From: Orientallactaga sibirica
Taxonomy: Eukaryota > Chordata > Mammalia > Rodentia > Dipodidae
DNA: 64,000 nt
Assembly: GCA_036365145.1 (NCBI GenBank)
Contig: JAEOAD010000012.1
Location: forward strand, 45,143,001-45,207,000
Direction of reading: 5' to 3'
How positions within the stretch are numbered: position 1 is the first letter of the stretch; every line of letters starts with the position of its first letter. The notes beneath the pieces are model-generated. The model saw only the letters and a list, made by a program, of their open reading frames with translations. It was not told where the DNA came from and made no database searches. Shown here in pieces: positions 1 to 11,254 of this stretch. Position numbers and translations under genes: made by a program.

Positions 1-404
1 GCTGCATAGGAATGGGGTAGGACCAGCTGAGCGTGACCCTGCCCTGCCTCCTGTGTGACTGCTATGGAAAGGAACTCATTCCTTCTCTGCTTAGCGGTGG
101 CTCGAACTGCTGCATCAGCTTGCTGTGCTGGCCTGGTCTCCGCTTCTGATCACATGTGGTAGCCAGAGGAAGTGAATGCCAGCTTGTCAAAATGAAAGAC
201 ATGGAAAGAAAGGGCAGGTCTCTCCAAATTGTCCCTGAAGAAATACAGGGGAGGTAAATGTGAGTAAGACATGGTGCTAGATAGTCCACACATCAGGATA
301 AACGATGGCAGCATACTATTCATGGCTATGAACAACTTCCTTTGAGACATCTGCTTTAATCTGATACTTTGGTTTGACATTTTAAATGGCTAGAGGCTGT
401 TGAG

Positions 405-505
405 ACCAGCCCATTCTTATATCCCAGTACCCAGGAGGGTAAGGGAAGAGCATCTGAGTTCAAGACTAGCTTATGCTACATAGGGAAACCTGCTCTTAAA
501 AGATG
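405..505 (+). mobile_element. Decayed B1-like SINE
   Basis: A diverged run of the 7SL-derived B1 body is visible: a decayed 'cccagtacccaggagg' block followed by 'gagttcaagactagc' and 'ctacatagggaaacc'. It ends in a weak A-rich tail. No clear target duplication is seen, so it is probably an old B1 or proto-B1 copy. Confidence 0.5.
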
Positions 506-1395
506 TTTAGAACCCTAAGCAGTGCACACATGAGCCAGTCAAAATCTGAGACATGTCCTGTGCTCAGACTGAAGATGATCTCCTGCAAGGGCACACCACA
601 GTGATCTAATTTCCTTCCACGGTCCTCAGCTTTTGTGAGCTCCCTGTGGCCTCTTATGTGAACATGAAACAAAGAAAGTAGAAAAGAAGAAAAGTGTGAG
701 CAATCCACAATGAAAATCTGGGACTCACTGGTAATTTTGGCCAAAGTGGGGTCCCCTCTAGTTTTTGAGAGGACCTGTGTGTCCTTCATAACTTATCTGT
801 AAGACTCAATATTTGTCCCTAACAGGACAGTAAGTGAGTCAGATTTTCTGAAATGATGGGTAATTGTAGATAGTCCAGAAAGGAGTTCAGATACCACAGC
901 TTTTACTGACACTTTTCAGATGCTTTCCTTTTGATAAGCACCTTTTGCTTTTCTCCTAAATGTATCTTTTCCTGTATCAAAGATTCTTGGGTAAGCCTGA
1001 CCCCATAAGCTGTTCTTTTACCTCTTCAAGAACAGGAATGGAGCAAGAATACCTATGTGTGTGACAGAAGCTCCTCCGCAATGGCTGAGAGCTTGGGGTT
1101 TCATAGGCAGGGATGTGCATAGTTACGAAAGCCAAAACTAACACCAAAGCCCCCAGAATCTCAGTGCCCAAATATACCTCAGCTTCTTTGTACATTCAGG
1201 GAAGACTGGAAACTTTTCCTAGCCAGTTAAATAATTTTCTTAGAAGTATGAGAGGAAATTATTTGTCCTTTTACTTTATGACCCACCTCTTTGTAACAAG
1301 AATTGAAGGCAAATGTCATAAAATTGCCTTTCAAGGCGTAATCATGGAGGGAGCCTGGACTCTAAGGTTAGACAAAAATGGGTGTGGACCCAAGA
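506..1395. other. Unassigned single-copy DNA
   Basis: Nothing recognisable is seen here. Short open frames on both strands have no codon or motif support and no splice-flanked structure that I can recognise. Confidence 0.5.
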
Positions 1396-1640
1396 GCCCT
1401 CACTGATCAGCTCTATGACTTGGAGCCAGTTCTTTGATTTTTTTTTTTTTTTGAGTTTTGCTTTCCTGGTCTATAAGAAGATGCTATTGACGCCTTCATT
1501 TGGAACATCTTATAACAATGAGGAATCATCTTCCAAAGGACATAACAGTGGCTGGTACAAAGTACACACTGCACAGGTCATACTTGTTATTTGCAAAGTC
1601 CATTACTATGCTATCAACACTGCAGACCAATTTATGATTC
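1396..1640 (+). mobile_element. MIR-like ancient SINE
   Basis: The order of landmarks fits the MIR core: 'agctctatgacttgg' for the 'tagctgtgtgacctt' block, then 'tttcctggtctataag' for 'tttcctcatctgtaaaatg', then 'agtggctggtacaaagtacac' for the 'gtgcctggcacatagtag' block. A T-run interrupts it at about 1438-1453. Confidence 0.5.
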
Positions 1641-2432
1641 TAGATGATTCCATGAACCAGAAATATTTTTCAGCATAAAAATTAGCTATATTTGTATATT
1701 CTGGCTGTGACTTTATGAATCAGAAACAATATATTTAATGCAGTTCTATTCTAGCTTAAAAATGAATGCTGATAATATGCCTTGAAAGGGGAAACAATCA
1801 AGCTTTCCATTAAGGCAAAATCAGCAACGACAAAAGCACAGAGACCCAGACGAAAGGAGATAGGCTCATTATTTCTCCAAGAGTGTGACTCATTCTCAAC
1901 TCTAAGATGGTGCACAGAAAACAAGCGCTTATTTACCCACGAGGTTGCCCAGAGGCTGCAGGGACACAGACAGCACCCCATTCATTTTTTTGCACATTCA
2001 AGAAAAATGTTATGTCCTTCCTCACTGGACTGAGTCCCATTTTTGCAGGTGTAACTTGCATAAGCAAGACTAGAAAGGAAAACAAAAGCCCACTAAGGCG
2101 ACACATTCACTGGGATTTTTCTTTAACCTTCAGACCACAGGACAGCCTCCCAGTTGTGCAAGGGGAGCAAAAGCTCAAGGCCAAGAACATCAGAAAATGA
2201 ACATGATCTATGAGAAATGTCTGCAAAGGACAGGTGTGCTTTTCAAAAAGCCTGTCCCTCGGCACCTTTAGCTTTTGTGTGCAACCGAATGTGGCTGTTA
2301 AACCAAGGCTCTCTGACTCCTCAGCCTGATGTAATTTTCATAGGGTACATAGGAAGATAACGCACCTTGTGCATGAACAGTTGGCCCTGTATGGCCAAGC
2401 AGCTGTGTTCTCTTATTTCACTAGCAAATGTG
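1641..2432. other. Unassigned single-copy DNA
   Basis: No gene, SINE or LINE is recognised. Overlapping short frames near 1782-2200 lie in different phases and look like chance openings. Confidence 0.45.

Positions 2433-2468
<36 letters not shown>
2433..2468. repeat. (AC)n microsatellite
   Basis: About 18 uninterrupted AC units. It is not visibly attached to a SINE tail. Confidence 0.95.
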
Positions 2469-2469
<1 letters not shown>

Positions 2470-3689
2470 TGTGGCAAGTGCAAGGAAATCACTAGCTCAT
2501 GTTAGAAATGTAAGCCTCCCCTCCCCCTCATTCTTTAGAGTAGGATAGTATTCCAGCCACTGCAATGCCTGGTACTGACATGACCCTTTCTTTTCAGCCT
2601 CTGGAACACTTCAATAGCTAGTATGTTTCAGTGAGAGGTCAATTCTGATGCTGGCTAGACAATTCCTGGGGAGGAAATCACATCACAGTAAACTATCCCA
2701 TACAAACATAGACTTCACTGTAAAATAAGTAGATCTAACTTGCAAACTCTTATTCTTGCTCCAAGTCTTCCTCTTTCCTATGTCTTATACACAATTGGAA
2801 GAAAAAAATAGTCATCATACAAAGGACGAAAAGGAAGAAGGGATGTTTTCTATGGATTTCGATGCCTTTCTGCCTTGACGTTACCTGCTTCCCTCTAATC
2901 GTAGCTGATTTCTTTGAGATGAGAACATCCAAACACATTGTCATAATCAGCCGCCAGCAGCGTAGAGGAAAGAGCGAATTCTGCCCTTTGCTTGTCCCTT
3001 CATGAAATTTCTTTCTACTTTCAGCAGAAAAAAAAAAATTCCAGCTTTCTGGTTGCTTCCACGCCTAGAGTACTGATAGGCTGATTAGCTCTTCAGTCGT
3101 CACTGAACAAAGCTGCCATCGCATGCCACGTCTCAGATCTGCTTAATCATTTCACTTTCTTCTGACTCTACCCAAGGTGTGCATGTTCTTTAAATACACG
3201 GTACCTAAACTGGAGCATCAGCCACTCTTGAGTCCAGAGGCAGACCAGGCAACACCGAGCCCGTTGGTCATAGATGTGTCATTTGTAAATGCGCTGTGGG
3301 ATTCTTTAATTACATCACCCCTTGAGAGCAACTGCCATCCTCAGCAGAGCTTCAGGGGTGCACTGTGCATAGAAAACCCCCCTCATTCAGACCCAAGACA
3401 TGATCTAGTCCATCTCCATCTTAGTTTCTTCACTAAAATAGTGGGTAGAAACATTAGTTCCATCATGGGTTTCTTGTAAATTGGCTGATATACGTCAATG
3501 GCCTACATAAACTCCACCTCACACACGGAATATTCAGCCTTCCCACAACTCCAAACTCTAAGAGTTAAACCAAATTCTATTTTTTACTGTATTCTATGTT
3601 TTTATCCAACTTTCTCCTCCATTTTTTGGTAATTCACTCATTTTTCCTCCCACTGATGGGAGCCACAGTTGGTCCAACCCCCACCTGAC
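2469..3689. other. Unassigned DNA, possible faint MIR
   Basis: Mostly featureless. Around 3385-3500 the words 'catcttagtttcttcac' and 'aaaatagtgggtag' weakly resemble the MIR core on the plus strand, too poorly to call. A short A-run lies near 3028-3040. Confidence 0.35.
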
Positions 3690-3875
3690 CTGAACCAGTG
3701 TCATTTCTCACAGGACCATTACAATAGCTGCCAAACTCACCTCCCTGTTTTCATTCTTGTACTTCATACTCCACTCTCTACACTGTGGTAATATCATCTT
3801 TTAAAAGTCACTGGTCTAGGCCATGTCTATGCACAAAATCCAGCAAAGATTTCTTTCCACATTAAAAAAGTTCAT

Positions 3876-4105
3876 GGGCTGGAGAGATGGCTTAGCGGTT
3901 AAGGCATTTGCCTGTGAAACCTAAGGACCCCAGTTTGATTCTCCAGGTCCCACATAAGCCAGATGCACAAGGTGGCGCATGCATCTGGAGTTCATTTGCA
4001 GTGGCTAGAGGCCCTGGCGTGCCCATTCTCCCTCTCTCTCTCTCTCACTCTTCCCCTCTCTGTGTCTCTAATAAATAAATAAATAAATAAAAATAAAATC
4101 TTTTA
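3876..4105 (+). mobile_element. DIP-like tRNA-derived SINE, type A
   Basis: A full copy. The head holds a pol III A box ('tggcttagcggttaagg') and a degraded B box ('agtttgattctcc'). The body runs through 'gatgcacaaggtggcgcatg' and a CT tract, and ends in AAATAAAT repeats. Imperfect duplications ('attaaaaaagttca' and 'attaaagaaattcaa') flank it. Confidence 0.9.
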
Positions 4106-4287
4106 TTAAAGAAATTCAAACTTCTAACCATCTACCCCAGGGCCTTACTTATCCATCCCTACTTGTATCTCTCGTCATCCCCCTGCCACACTCTCATCAC
4201 TCATCTGCTCTTAGATCCACAGGCTCTAGGCCCATGACCTTAGCCATGGCTGTTTCCTAAGTCTAGATTTCTTCCCTCAAGTCTTCT

Positions 4288-4288
<1 letters not shown>

Positions 4289-4327
<39 letters not shown>

Positions 4328-4466
4328 TTCGAGGTAGGGTTTCAAATCTAGTCCAGGCTGAAGTGGAATTTACTATGTAGTCTCAGGGTGGCCTCAAACT
4401 CACAGTGATACTCCTACCTCTGCCTCCTGAGTGCTGGGATTAAAGGCATGCACCACTATGCTTGAC
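4289..4466 (-). mobile_element. B1 SINE
   Basis: A minus-strand B1 with a T-run of more than 30 bases at the left edge, then the 'aggtagggt', 'gcctcctgagtgctggg' and 'aaaggcatgcaccac' blocks. It is flanked by an 18-bp duplication with one mismatch (4271-4288 and 4467-4484). Confidence 0.92.
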
Positions 4467-4617
4467 CTTCCCTCAACTCTTCTTATCAGTTCTTCTGATG
4501 GCTGGTTCTCAGCACTCTTGTATAAGATCAGATAGTACCTTCCTGAAGAAATTCTGATCTCAAAATCGTGTCTCTCTAATAAGTAACTTCCCAGCATTTT
4601 AACATTATTTTGCTTAT

Positions 4618-4623
4618 TTTCTT

Positions 4624-4666
<43 letters not shown>

Positions 4667-4854
4667 TTTGGACAGAGACAGTAAGAAAGAGGGGAGAGAG
4701 AAAATGGGCACACCAGTGCCTCCTACTATAAAAGAACTCCAGATGCAGGTGCCACTCTGTGCATCTGGATTTACATGGATACTGGGAAATTGAACCTGAG
4801 CCATCAGGGTTTGCAAGCAAGTGCCTTTAACTGCTGAGCCATCTCTCCAGCCCT
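4618..4854 (-). mobile_element. DIP-like SINE, type A
   Basis: A minus-strand copy with the (TTTA)n tail at the left, a GA-rich tract, and the 'gagccatctctccagccc' head at the right. Near-matching flanks ('gcttattttctttt' and 'gcttatattcttta') are the target duplication. Confidence 0.9.
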
Positions 4855-5214
4855 GGCTTATATTCTTTATGCCACTTCACTTATTACCATCTGAAATGAC
4901 CATATTGATTTATTTGTTTATTTCTAAAATATATATCTCTCAACAAAATATTTGTCTTTGGAAAGAAAGACTCTATCTACCTTATTGATCTCAATATTAT
5001 CAGCTCCTAAAATAGTGTCTTCATGAACTACAGATTTAAAAAAAAAAAAACTTTACAAAAGGATGAACTGTCTTAAACCTGTCCTGGAAGAACAGAGCTC
5101 GGTTTCCTTTTCCATACATTTGAAATCACCAAACAAGATCAAGACATATTAAGGTATTGTCACAATAAATTTAATAACTCAGCCCTAAATTTTGCATGGA
5201 TAGAATATTCTGGA

Positions 5215-5455
5215 ACAACATCAAGAGGTTCATAACACAGAGCATTTTGAATCCTAGCTTCGTCGCTTCCTATCTATCTGTGTGACCTTGGACAGACCAG
5301 TGAACATATTAAAAAGGGTTTCCTCATCTAAAAGTACGAGGATAATAACCCATACATTAGAGGGTTTGTGAGGATTAAGTGAGCTAAGCCTTTTTGCTCA
5401 GTTCCTGGAACATTGTTCATTGTGAATAAATAGTGGTTATTATTATTATATTTAT
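5215..5455 (+). mobile_element. MIR ancient SINE
   Basis: A clear MIR order: 'tgtgtgaccttggacag', 'tttcctcatctaaaag', 'aggataataac', 'ggtttgtgaggattaa', 'cagttcctggaacat' and 'gtgaataaatagtggtt'. It is one of the best preserved MIR copies in the window. Confidence 0.8.
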
Positions 5456-5544
5456 TGTTATTATAGTAATTAATTCTGGCTCCATACTTTACAAAGAACA
5501 TTGACAACTTGGGGCTTTTCCAGAACAGAACAAACAATCTAGTG

Positions 5545-5860
5545 AAGGGTCTGGAAACCACAAGTTATGAGGAGTGATTGAAAGACCTGAGGAGGTTTAC
5601 CTTGGAAGAGACAAATTTTAAGAGGAATAAAATAGCTTTTTAAAAAATACTAAGAATTGCCTTATGGAAGAGTGGCTAGATATATTCAAAATTATTGAGA
5701 ACATATAATTAGAGACAAGGAGTTAGAGTTCAATTCTTCATGACCTAATAATCAAACTAGAACCAAAATTCCATTGAATTAAAACATGGATTGATAAGTT
5801 TTGAATAAGGAAGTTACATGAAGCCATTGAAAATGAACATAATGAAGACTTTATGTCATT
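5545..5860 (+). mobile_element. L3/CR1-like LINE relic
   Basis: 'gtctggaaacca...tatgaggag.gattgaa' followed by 'tttaccttggaagagac' and 'cttatggaagagtggctaga' tracks the 3' end of the ancient CR1-type LINE L3 as I remember it. No open frame is left. Confidence 0.45.
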
Positions 5861-6315
5861 ATGAAAGTCTATATATAACGTCATTTACAAAATAAAGCAG
5901 ACTATAAAATATATTCTGATTTGAGAGGAAGAGAGGGAAGGAGGGAGAGGGGAGGGCATATGCATAAACACACGCACATGACCTGTGTTGCTAGATGAGG
6001 AGGCAAGTTTCCTTTTACTTCAAACACTAAAGCAAAGAACAGAGAGCCTTTGTGGAGGAATGGCATGAGAGAGGCTGGGAAAGAATTGGGCATGGTGAAT
6101 CTTGAAAAGACAGAAAACTCCATAGGTCTACAATCCTAGGAATATATTGCTGACTTGTGGTGATAGAAATGGTATTCTAGTAAAAGCAGTGTAAATGTTA
6201 AGTCTCTAATATCTTCATTTTGTCCCAACTAAAACAGTGAAAAATGTTTAATCTCAAGAGATCCAAAGGACTGGGTTCTATGGTCCAATGGGAACATTAT
6301 GGCATTAGGTAACTT
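5861..6315. other. Unassigned DNA
   Basis: A purine-rich stretch occurs at about 5922-5960. Nothing else is recognised. Confidence 0.45.
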
Positions 6316-6430
6316 CAGCCCCAGCAAAGGCCTCCTGTCAAACCTCTTTGAGCCTCATTTTCTGGATTCTTCTCTAAGAAGGAGGAAGTTGCATGTTCTT
6401 CAGTTCTGAAAGTCTACGATTCATCTAGAT
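6316..6430 (+). mobile_element. MIR3/MIR-like relic
   Basis: 'ctttgagcctcattttctgg' and the closing 'cagttctgaaagtctacgatt' block match the MIR family that ends in a 'cagctctgaaattctatgatt' motif. The middle is diverged. Confidence 0.45.
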
Positions 6431-6858
6431 TATTTTGTTTGATAAATATGAGCTTGGGCAGGAATCAGACACCACCTGAACTGTGTAAATAAGGAATTTC
6501 CAAGAATACTAACAAGGAAACTTCAGGAGAATTTCAATCCACAAATCAAAGATGGTCACTTTCACTGCCAAGTTCAGAAAGTAATACAGGAGTCCTTTTA
6601 TAATTTGGTGCGTGAAAAGCTTAGAACTCTGATATAAATAGACATCCACAGCAGGGTGTTCCAGTAAAACCTATGTTGTACAGAGCCGTTATTCAGTATT
6701 TACTTGCCCTGCTCTTTTAGCCTTGGATGGGAAAAATACTCTCCACTGTTCTTAAAGTTCTAGGTAGAACTTTCTAGAAGGGCTAATAGAAAGATTGGCG
6801 AGACCTCAAACATTGAGGACTCCTTTGAAAGCAACCTGCTTTCCGTTTTATAACTCAG

Positions 6859-7218
6859 GTGACATGCAACGATACCAGAACATGCAATGATACCAGAACA
6901 TGCAATGATACCAGAACATGCAATGATACCAGAACATGCAATGTTCCTTTCCGACTAAAGGAATTAAAAGTTATGCTTCCTCAACAAGGCAACAGAAATA
7001 CAATCAAGTGGCCACCTCACAGAGCTTACCATGCATGTGTGACTGACATCATGGAAGATACTTTTTTTTACAGAACGTCAGAAAATGTTCCCATGTTCTT
7101 CAATCCTTGGTTATCAGGTGCAGACTCTCACGTGGGAATGAAGCAATGCCTAGCTGTGCCATGCTCCTCTCATGAGAGTTCTCTGCTGCCTGCACTTAGA
7201 AAGAAGGAATCATTGTAA
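6859..7218 (+). other. 119-codon open frame led by hexapeptide repeats (unproven)
   Basis: The frame starts with ATG just before the 18-bp repeat and reads about four Thr-Cys-Asn-Asp-Thr-Arg units, then about 90 residues with no domain I recognise. No signal peptide, membrane segment or Kozak-like context is evident. The opening is probably sustained by the repeat and by chance. I would not call it a gene without transcript or conservation evidence. Confidence 0.12.
6862..6943. repeat. 18-bp tandem repeat, about 4.5 copies
   Basis: The unit 'acatgcaatgataccaga' repeats head to tail with one substitution, in the first copy (c for t). Copies start at 6862, 6880, 6898, 6916 and 6934 (partial). 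Near-identity implies recent expansion. Because 18 is a multiple of three, any frame crossing it stays open and gives a repeated hexapeptide. Confidence 0.95.
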
Positions 7219-7354
7219 CATGACAATTGGCAAGAAGCATGCTCCCATGCCCAGGATGGACCAAGAGTCTTCCACACAATGACCTAAGTATACATGTTTA
7301 CCACCTGAGTGGGAGACACTATTTTTTTCTCTTTCAGAGTTTAGAATTATTTGC

Positions 7355-7620
7355 TGTTAATAATTTTTTAATTGAGGTGAACAACTCAGCTCCCTTAGTA
7401 CACTCATAATGTTATGCAGTCACCAGCTCTGCCTAGATTCAAATCAGTGCCATCATTCCAAAACATCTTACAACCACTGAGCAGTTATCCCGTTCTCTCC
7501 TCTCCCTAGTTCCTGGCAACTGCCAGTGGGTTTTCTGTCTCTAGAGATAAACCAATTCTAGTTATTTAATATAAATGGAATCATATACTATGTGAATTTT
7601 TAATTCTGTAAAAATAGCAT
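7355..7620. mobile_element. Old L1 3'-UTR-like relic
   Basis: A chain of words ('tgaggtgaacaactcagct', 'cagtcaccagctctgcc', 'agttcctggcaactgcc', 'ttttctgtctctagagat', 'aaatggaatcatatact') follows a mammalian L1M/HAL1-type non-coding block as I recall it. Orientation could not be settled. Confidence 0.5.
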
Positions 7621-7710
7621 GTTAATCATTTCCCATTGCATAACTTAGGAAGCAATCTCACTCATTGTTATAAAAATTATATAAGTAAATATCAATTTAC
7701 CTAAATGAGT

Positions 7711-7885
7711 TTTTTTGTTTTGTTTTGTTTTGCTTTGCTTTGCTTTTTGAGGTAGGGTCTCACTCTAACCCAGGCTGACCTGGAATTCACTATGTAGTCT
7801 CAGGGTGGCCTTGAACTCATGGAGATCCTCCTACCTCTGCCTCCCGACTGCTGGGATTAAAGGCGTGTGCCACCACACTTGGCTT
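7711..7885 (-). mobile_element. B1 SINE
   Basis: A minus-strand B1 with a (TTTTG)n-like tail at the left and the complete body to 'gtgtgccaccacacttggc'. Short flanking similarity ('ctaaatgag' and 'ttaaacgag') may be the target duplication. Confidence 0.9.
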
Positions 7886-8299
7886 TAAACGAGCATTTAT
7901 TAAGCTCAACTTCTAATTTGCTTTAGTAGCACAAAAGCTCCACTAACTGGGTTTTGACTCAAAGGCCCTGTCACCAGGAAGAGTGCTACAGGAAAGGGGA
8001 CCAAGCACCATACGTGACAGGTCACTTTGCTAAGCAACCGGAAGTATGACATACAAAGGAAGCCTGGAGCTGTGAGTTCCTTCTCTGCTTACATCAAAGA
8101 GTGGCATTAGCATGACTAGGCTTTGTGGTTGCATGTTCCAGAAGTTCAACTGAATCATCTTATACTAAAACATGGAAACATATTATGGAGACATAGGTGT
8201 GGTTTATGACATGTGGTAGAAAAGACGCAAGAAAAGCTCAGGAACATCCCTCTATTATCTTTGTTTCTTCATCTGTTCATCTGGGTGTCTTCTAAACAA

Positions 8300-8560
8300 C
8301 AGAACTGTGTTTCTCCTTGTCCTGGAGTCTAAGAAGTTCAAGATTAAGGCACTGACAGAGGTGTGTGGTAAAGACCCATTTCCTCATACACAGCTGCCTT
8401 CTTGTGACTTGACGTGGCGGTAAAGACGAGGTATACTCTGAGCCTCTTTGATAAGGACATTAACGATTCATTACCTCAAAATAGCCTCATCTCAAAATGC
8501 CAGTACCTTGGGGATCAGGATTTCAGCACACAAATTTGCAATGGGGCATGAACTTCGAAT
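8300..8560 (-). mobile_element. Ancient MaLR/LTR-like relic
   Basis: 'ctggagtctaagaagttcaa', 'gtgtggtaaagaccc', 'cagctgccttcttgtgac', 'ttgataaggacattaa' and 'cttggggatcaggatttcag' follow, in order, a mammalian-wide LTR consensus read from its antisense side. Family not resolved. Confidence 0.45.
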
Positions 8561-8669
8561 TTGCTTCAGCTCCTATGTGCTCTTCCTCGTCAGCTCATTC
8601 TTTGCCTCCTGCTAAGATGGTGGACAAAAGATGACCTCTCACCAGTCCCAACCTAATACCTTTGTTTGA

Positions 8670-8915
8670 AGGAGGCAGCATTAGATGAGGCTGAGAACAC
8701 TGATTCCAGAATCAGGTAGAGGTGAGTAAACGCTAATTCTGCCTCCCACTGGCTTGTGACATTGGGAAAGTTATTTAGCAGCTGCAGCCTTAGTTTCCCC
8801 ATGATATGATAACACATGCAATTCCCGAGAAATCCAATGGACATATAAAGATCAACACATTAAAACTTCTGTAAATGCAAATTCTTCCATATTATTGTTG
8901 TCATTATTATTTAAA
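8670..8915 (+). mobile_element. MIR ancient SINE
   Basis: 'cattagatgaggctgagaac', 'ctgcctcccactggcttgtg', 'acattgggaaagttattta' and 'cagccttagtttcccc' match the MIR head and core in order. Confidence 0.7.
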
Positions 8916-8923
8916 GCAAATCA

Positions 8924-9240
8924 GGGGCTGGGGAGATGGCCCCGTAGGTAAAGTGCTTGCAGTGCAAGCATGAGGACCTGACTTTGATTTCCTGCACCTA
9001 TGTAAAAAGCTGGGCATGGCTACCCATGCTGGGAGAGGAGGCTGGTGAAGACAAGAGAACAGCGGGGGCATGGTGATAAGCCTGTCTAACTGAGAAACAG
9101 GGAGAGGCTCTGTCACAGAGAAATAACTCAGAAGAGCAACAGAGGACATCTGAAGTCTTCCTCTGGCCTCTTGCACACCCATGTGCACATACCACACCCA
9201 CCATACTTTCTTTACACATAAATAAATACACACAAAGAAA
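8924..9240 (+). mobile_element. B4-type dimeric SINE (ID + B1)
   Basis: A tRNA/ID-like head ('ggggctggggagatggc') joins a B1-like second half ('agctgggcatggctaccc') and a CA-rich tail ('gtgcacataccacaccc') before an AAATAAAT end. This dimer architecture is the rodent B4 type. Confidence 0.7.
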
Positions 9241-9805
9241 TAGTTTTTCTAAAGAGGCCAATTTGGCATGAGTCTCCATCACAAGTCCTGATGTCTGACA
9301 CCCAGCCCTAGGCTAGGAGGCAGCTGAGAAAGCTCACTATCACAGTCATATTCCCATGGTACGGAGTACAGAGACGATCTGCAACAGAACCCAAGAGAAA
9401 AACAACAATGCCTGGAATCGGAAAGAAGAGGTACTGGTGAGGAGTCAAGGCCTCTGCTAACACTGGGGACAGCTGCCTGAAGGACCCGGCCACAGGAGAA
9501 ACAGGCTCTTGGCCACAGCTCAAGGTCTCTCTTGACTGATCTTTGGAACATGTGCTGCTTATTTAATTCAGCTGGTGTTGATTAGTGAACCTCCTGTGCT
9601 TTGAAATCACTGTTTACTTTCCTTTCCTCCGTCCTTAATCACATTAACTTGTTTTGGTAATTCTTTTATTCTCTCTGACCTTTAGTTTTAAATTTTACTT
9701 TATCTTAACTATTCTCAGCTTATGGTTCACTTGCTGCCTTCTACTTTCTTTTATTTTTTGGAGGGTTTTTTTTTTTTTATGTCATTTTCGTCTTTAACAG
9801 CTTTT
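9241..9805. other. Unassigned DNA
   Basis: No recognisable feature. Minus-strand frames at 9279-9551 overlap in two phases and show no domain. A T-run lies at about 9767-9779. Confidence 0.4.
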
Positions 9806-9942
9806 GTTTTTAGTTTTTCAAGGTAGGATTTCACTCTAGCCCACGCTGACCTGGAATTGACTATGTAGTCTCAGGGTGGCCTCAAACTCATGGCGATCCT
9901 CCTACCTCTGCCTCCCAAGTGGTGGGATTACACACCAGGCCC
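9806..9942 (-). mobile_element. B1 SINE, internally shortened
   Basis: A B1 body that lacks part of the promoter-proximal segment ('gtgggattacacaccaggcc' replaces the longer usual end). Flanks at 9793-9805 and about 9944-9956 are near-identical ('tttaacagctttt' and 'tttgacagctttt'). Confidence 0.88.
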
Positions 9943-10014
9943 TTTGACAGCTTTTATGTTATTTTAGTCTTTAACAGTTTTAACTTATGTTTTGTTATTT
10001 TACTAGCATTTCTT

Positions 10015-10244
10015 TTCTTAAAAATATATTTTTATTTATTTATTTATTTATTTATTTAAGAGAGAGGAAGAGGCAGAGAGAGAGGGGGAGAGATGGACAC
10101 TTGGGCCTCCAGCCACTGCGTACGAACTCTGGATGCATGTGCCCCCTTGTGCATCTGGCTTACGTGGGTCCTGGAGAATCAAACCGGCATCCTTTGGCTT
10201 TGCAGGCAAGCACCTTAACCACTAAGCCATCTCTTCAGCCCTTA
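10015..10244 (-). mobile_element. DIP-like SINE, type A
   Basis: A minus-strand copy with a (TTTA)n tail and GA tract. It is bounded by a perfect 13-bp duplication, 'actagcatttctt', at 10002-10014 and 10245-10257. Confidence 0.95.
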
Positions 10245-10257
10245 ACTAGCATTTCTT

Positions 10258-10639
10258 AACCCCCTTCTCTTCTATAATTTTTCCCCTCTGAAATACTGCC
10301 AGTGAAAATGGCAGATGTAAGGTGTCAGCTTTTTTCTTCTCAAAAAAGGTCATTCTCTTTCCCTAGACAACACTAGTAGACTTCATTTCTATGACAGTCA
10401 CCTTATGTGCCACCTTACCTCTGCTAAGGGTTTTAAATCAGGTTCTTTTTTTATCCAGGGAGAACAGAGACCAGGCTTACTTCTCCAAACACCCACCATA
10501 ACATTCTCTTAGCTGACACAGTAGGCAGTGAACCCTGCTGCTCTGGAGCACCAAGTGCTTACAGCCTGAGAGCTGGTGGACGAGGCCTTCTCTCACGGAG
10601 GAACTGGGCTTTGGCCCCAGAAACTCTTCGCTTTTCTGT
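10258..10639. other. Unassigned DNA
   Basis: No gene or repeat family recognised. Confidence 0.4.
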
Positions 10640-10980
10640 GTACATCCAGTCCTCAGTTGATCTTCTAAATACTATCCACATACTGATGGTTTCCAAATCT
10701 GTATTCTAAAAACTCAACCTCTCTCCTCCAGAATTCCATAAAGCTAACTTCCCAGTTGCTATTTCTAATTTAGTTAGCATGTCCAAAACTAGTGATTCTC
10801 CTCCCCAACACCATCCCAACAAACCAGCTCCTTCCAAAGTCATTTCCATCACCATTCTACTCATAGACGCAAACCCCAATTCCCTTTCTCTTAGGGCCCA
10901 CCACCAGTGCATCAGCAAATCCTGTTGGTTCTACCTTAAACATTCATTTTATACCTAGAGTACTAAAACAGCATATTGAA
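10640..10980 (+). mobile_element. Ancient LINE-like relic
   Basis: 'aaaactcaacctctctcctc', 'agcatgtccaaaactagtg', 'cctcctccccaacacc' type words and 'aaatcctgttggttctacc' follow the same old mammalian repeat as 3690-4490, from a more 5' part. Class uncertain (L2-like). Confidence 0.4.
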
Positions 10981-11254
10981 AGGCTATGGGAATAACTAAA
11001 GTGGTTTTCCTATTCTCCCAGTCAACACGTCTGCGACCCAGATATGTACGGCATTTTCTTCCTACACAAACCAACCAATCAAGGCTGTGGCAGCTTCTGC
11101 AATGAACAGCAATAGGATATCTTCTATATCAATTCAGTTCTGATACTGTCTACCTGGAAATAGCTTCTGATGAAGCTGGTTCTACAAAGACTGCCTCCAT
11201 TTCATATGCAACATAAACTTGCCTATACACTCGACTGACCAGCTACAAACAGAG

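Larger units (their letters stand above)
3690..4490 (+). mobile_element. Ancient LINE-like relic (L2 class likely)
   Basis: The unique sequence between the younger insertions follows the old mammalian interspersed repeat whose consensus has an 'attgc.atagcctcctaac' block, a 'tcctttt(a)aaa' block, then 'aaatccaaactcctta' and 'agggcctttgc' blocks. Matching pieces are at about 3715-3870 and 4115-4240. One DIP-like SINE and one B1 have inserted into it. The class is uncertain; L2 is my best memory. Confidence 0.45.

Noticed and set aside
6862..6943. Tandem 'gaacatgcaa' words as p53-type half sites
   Set aside because: The CATG core is right, but two of the three 3' pyrimidine positions are A, so the match to RRRCWWGYYY is partial and the repetition is explained by tandem duplication.
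9987..10259. Hydrophobic 90-codon plus-strand frame that looks like a membrane segment
   Set aside because: The Phe/Leu/Ile/Tyr run is the translated (TTTA)n tail of a minus-strand SINE.
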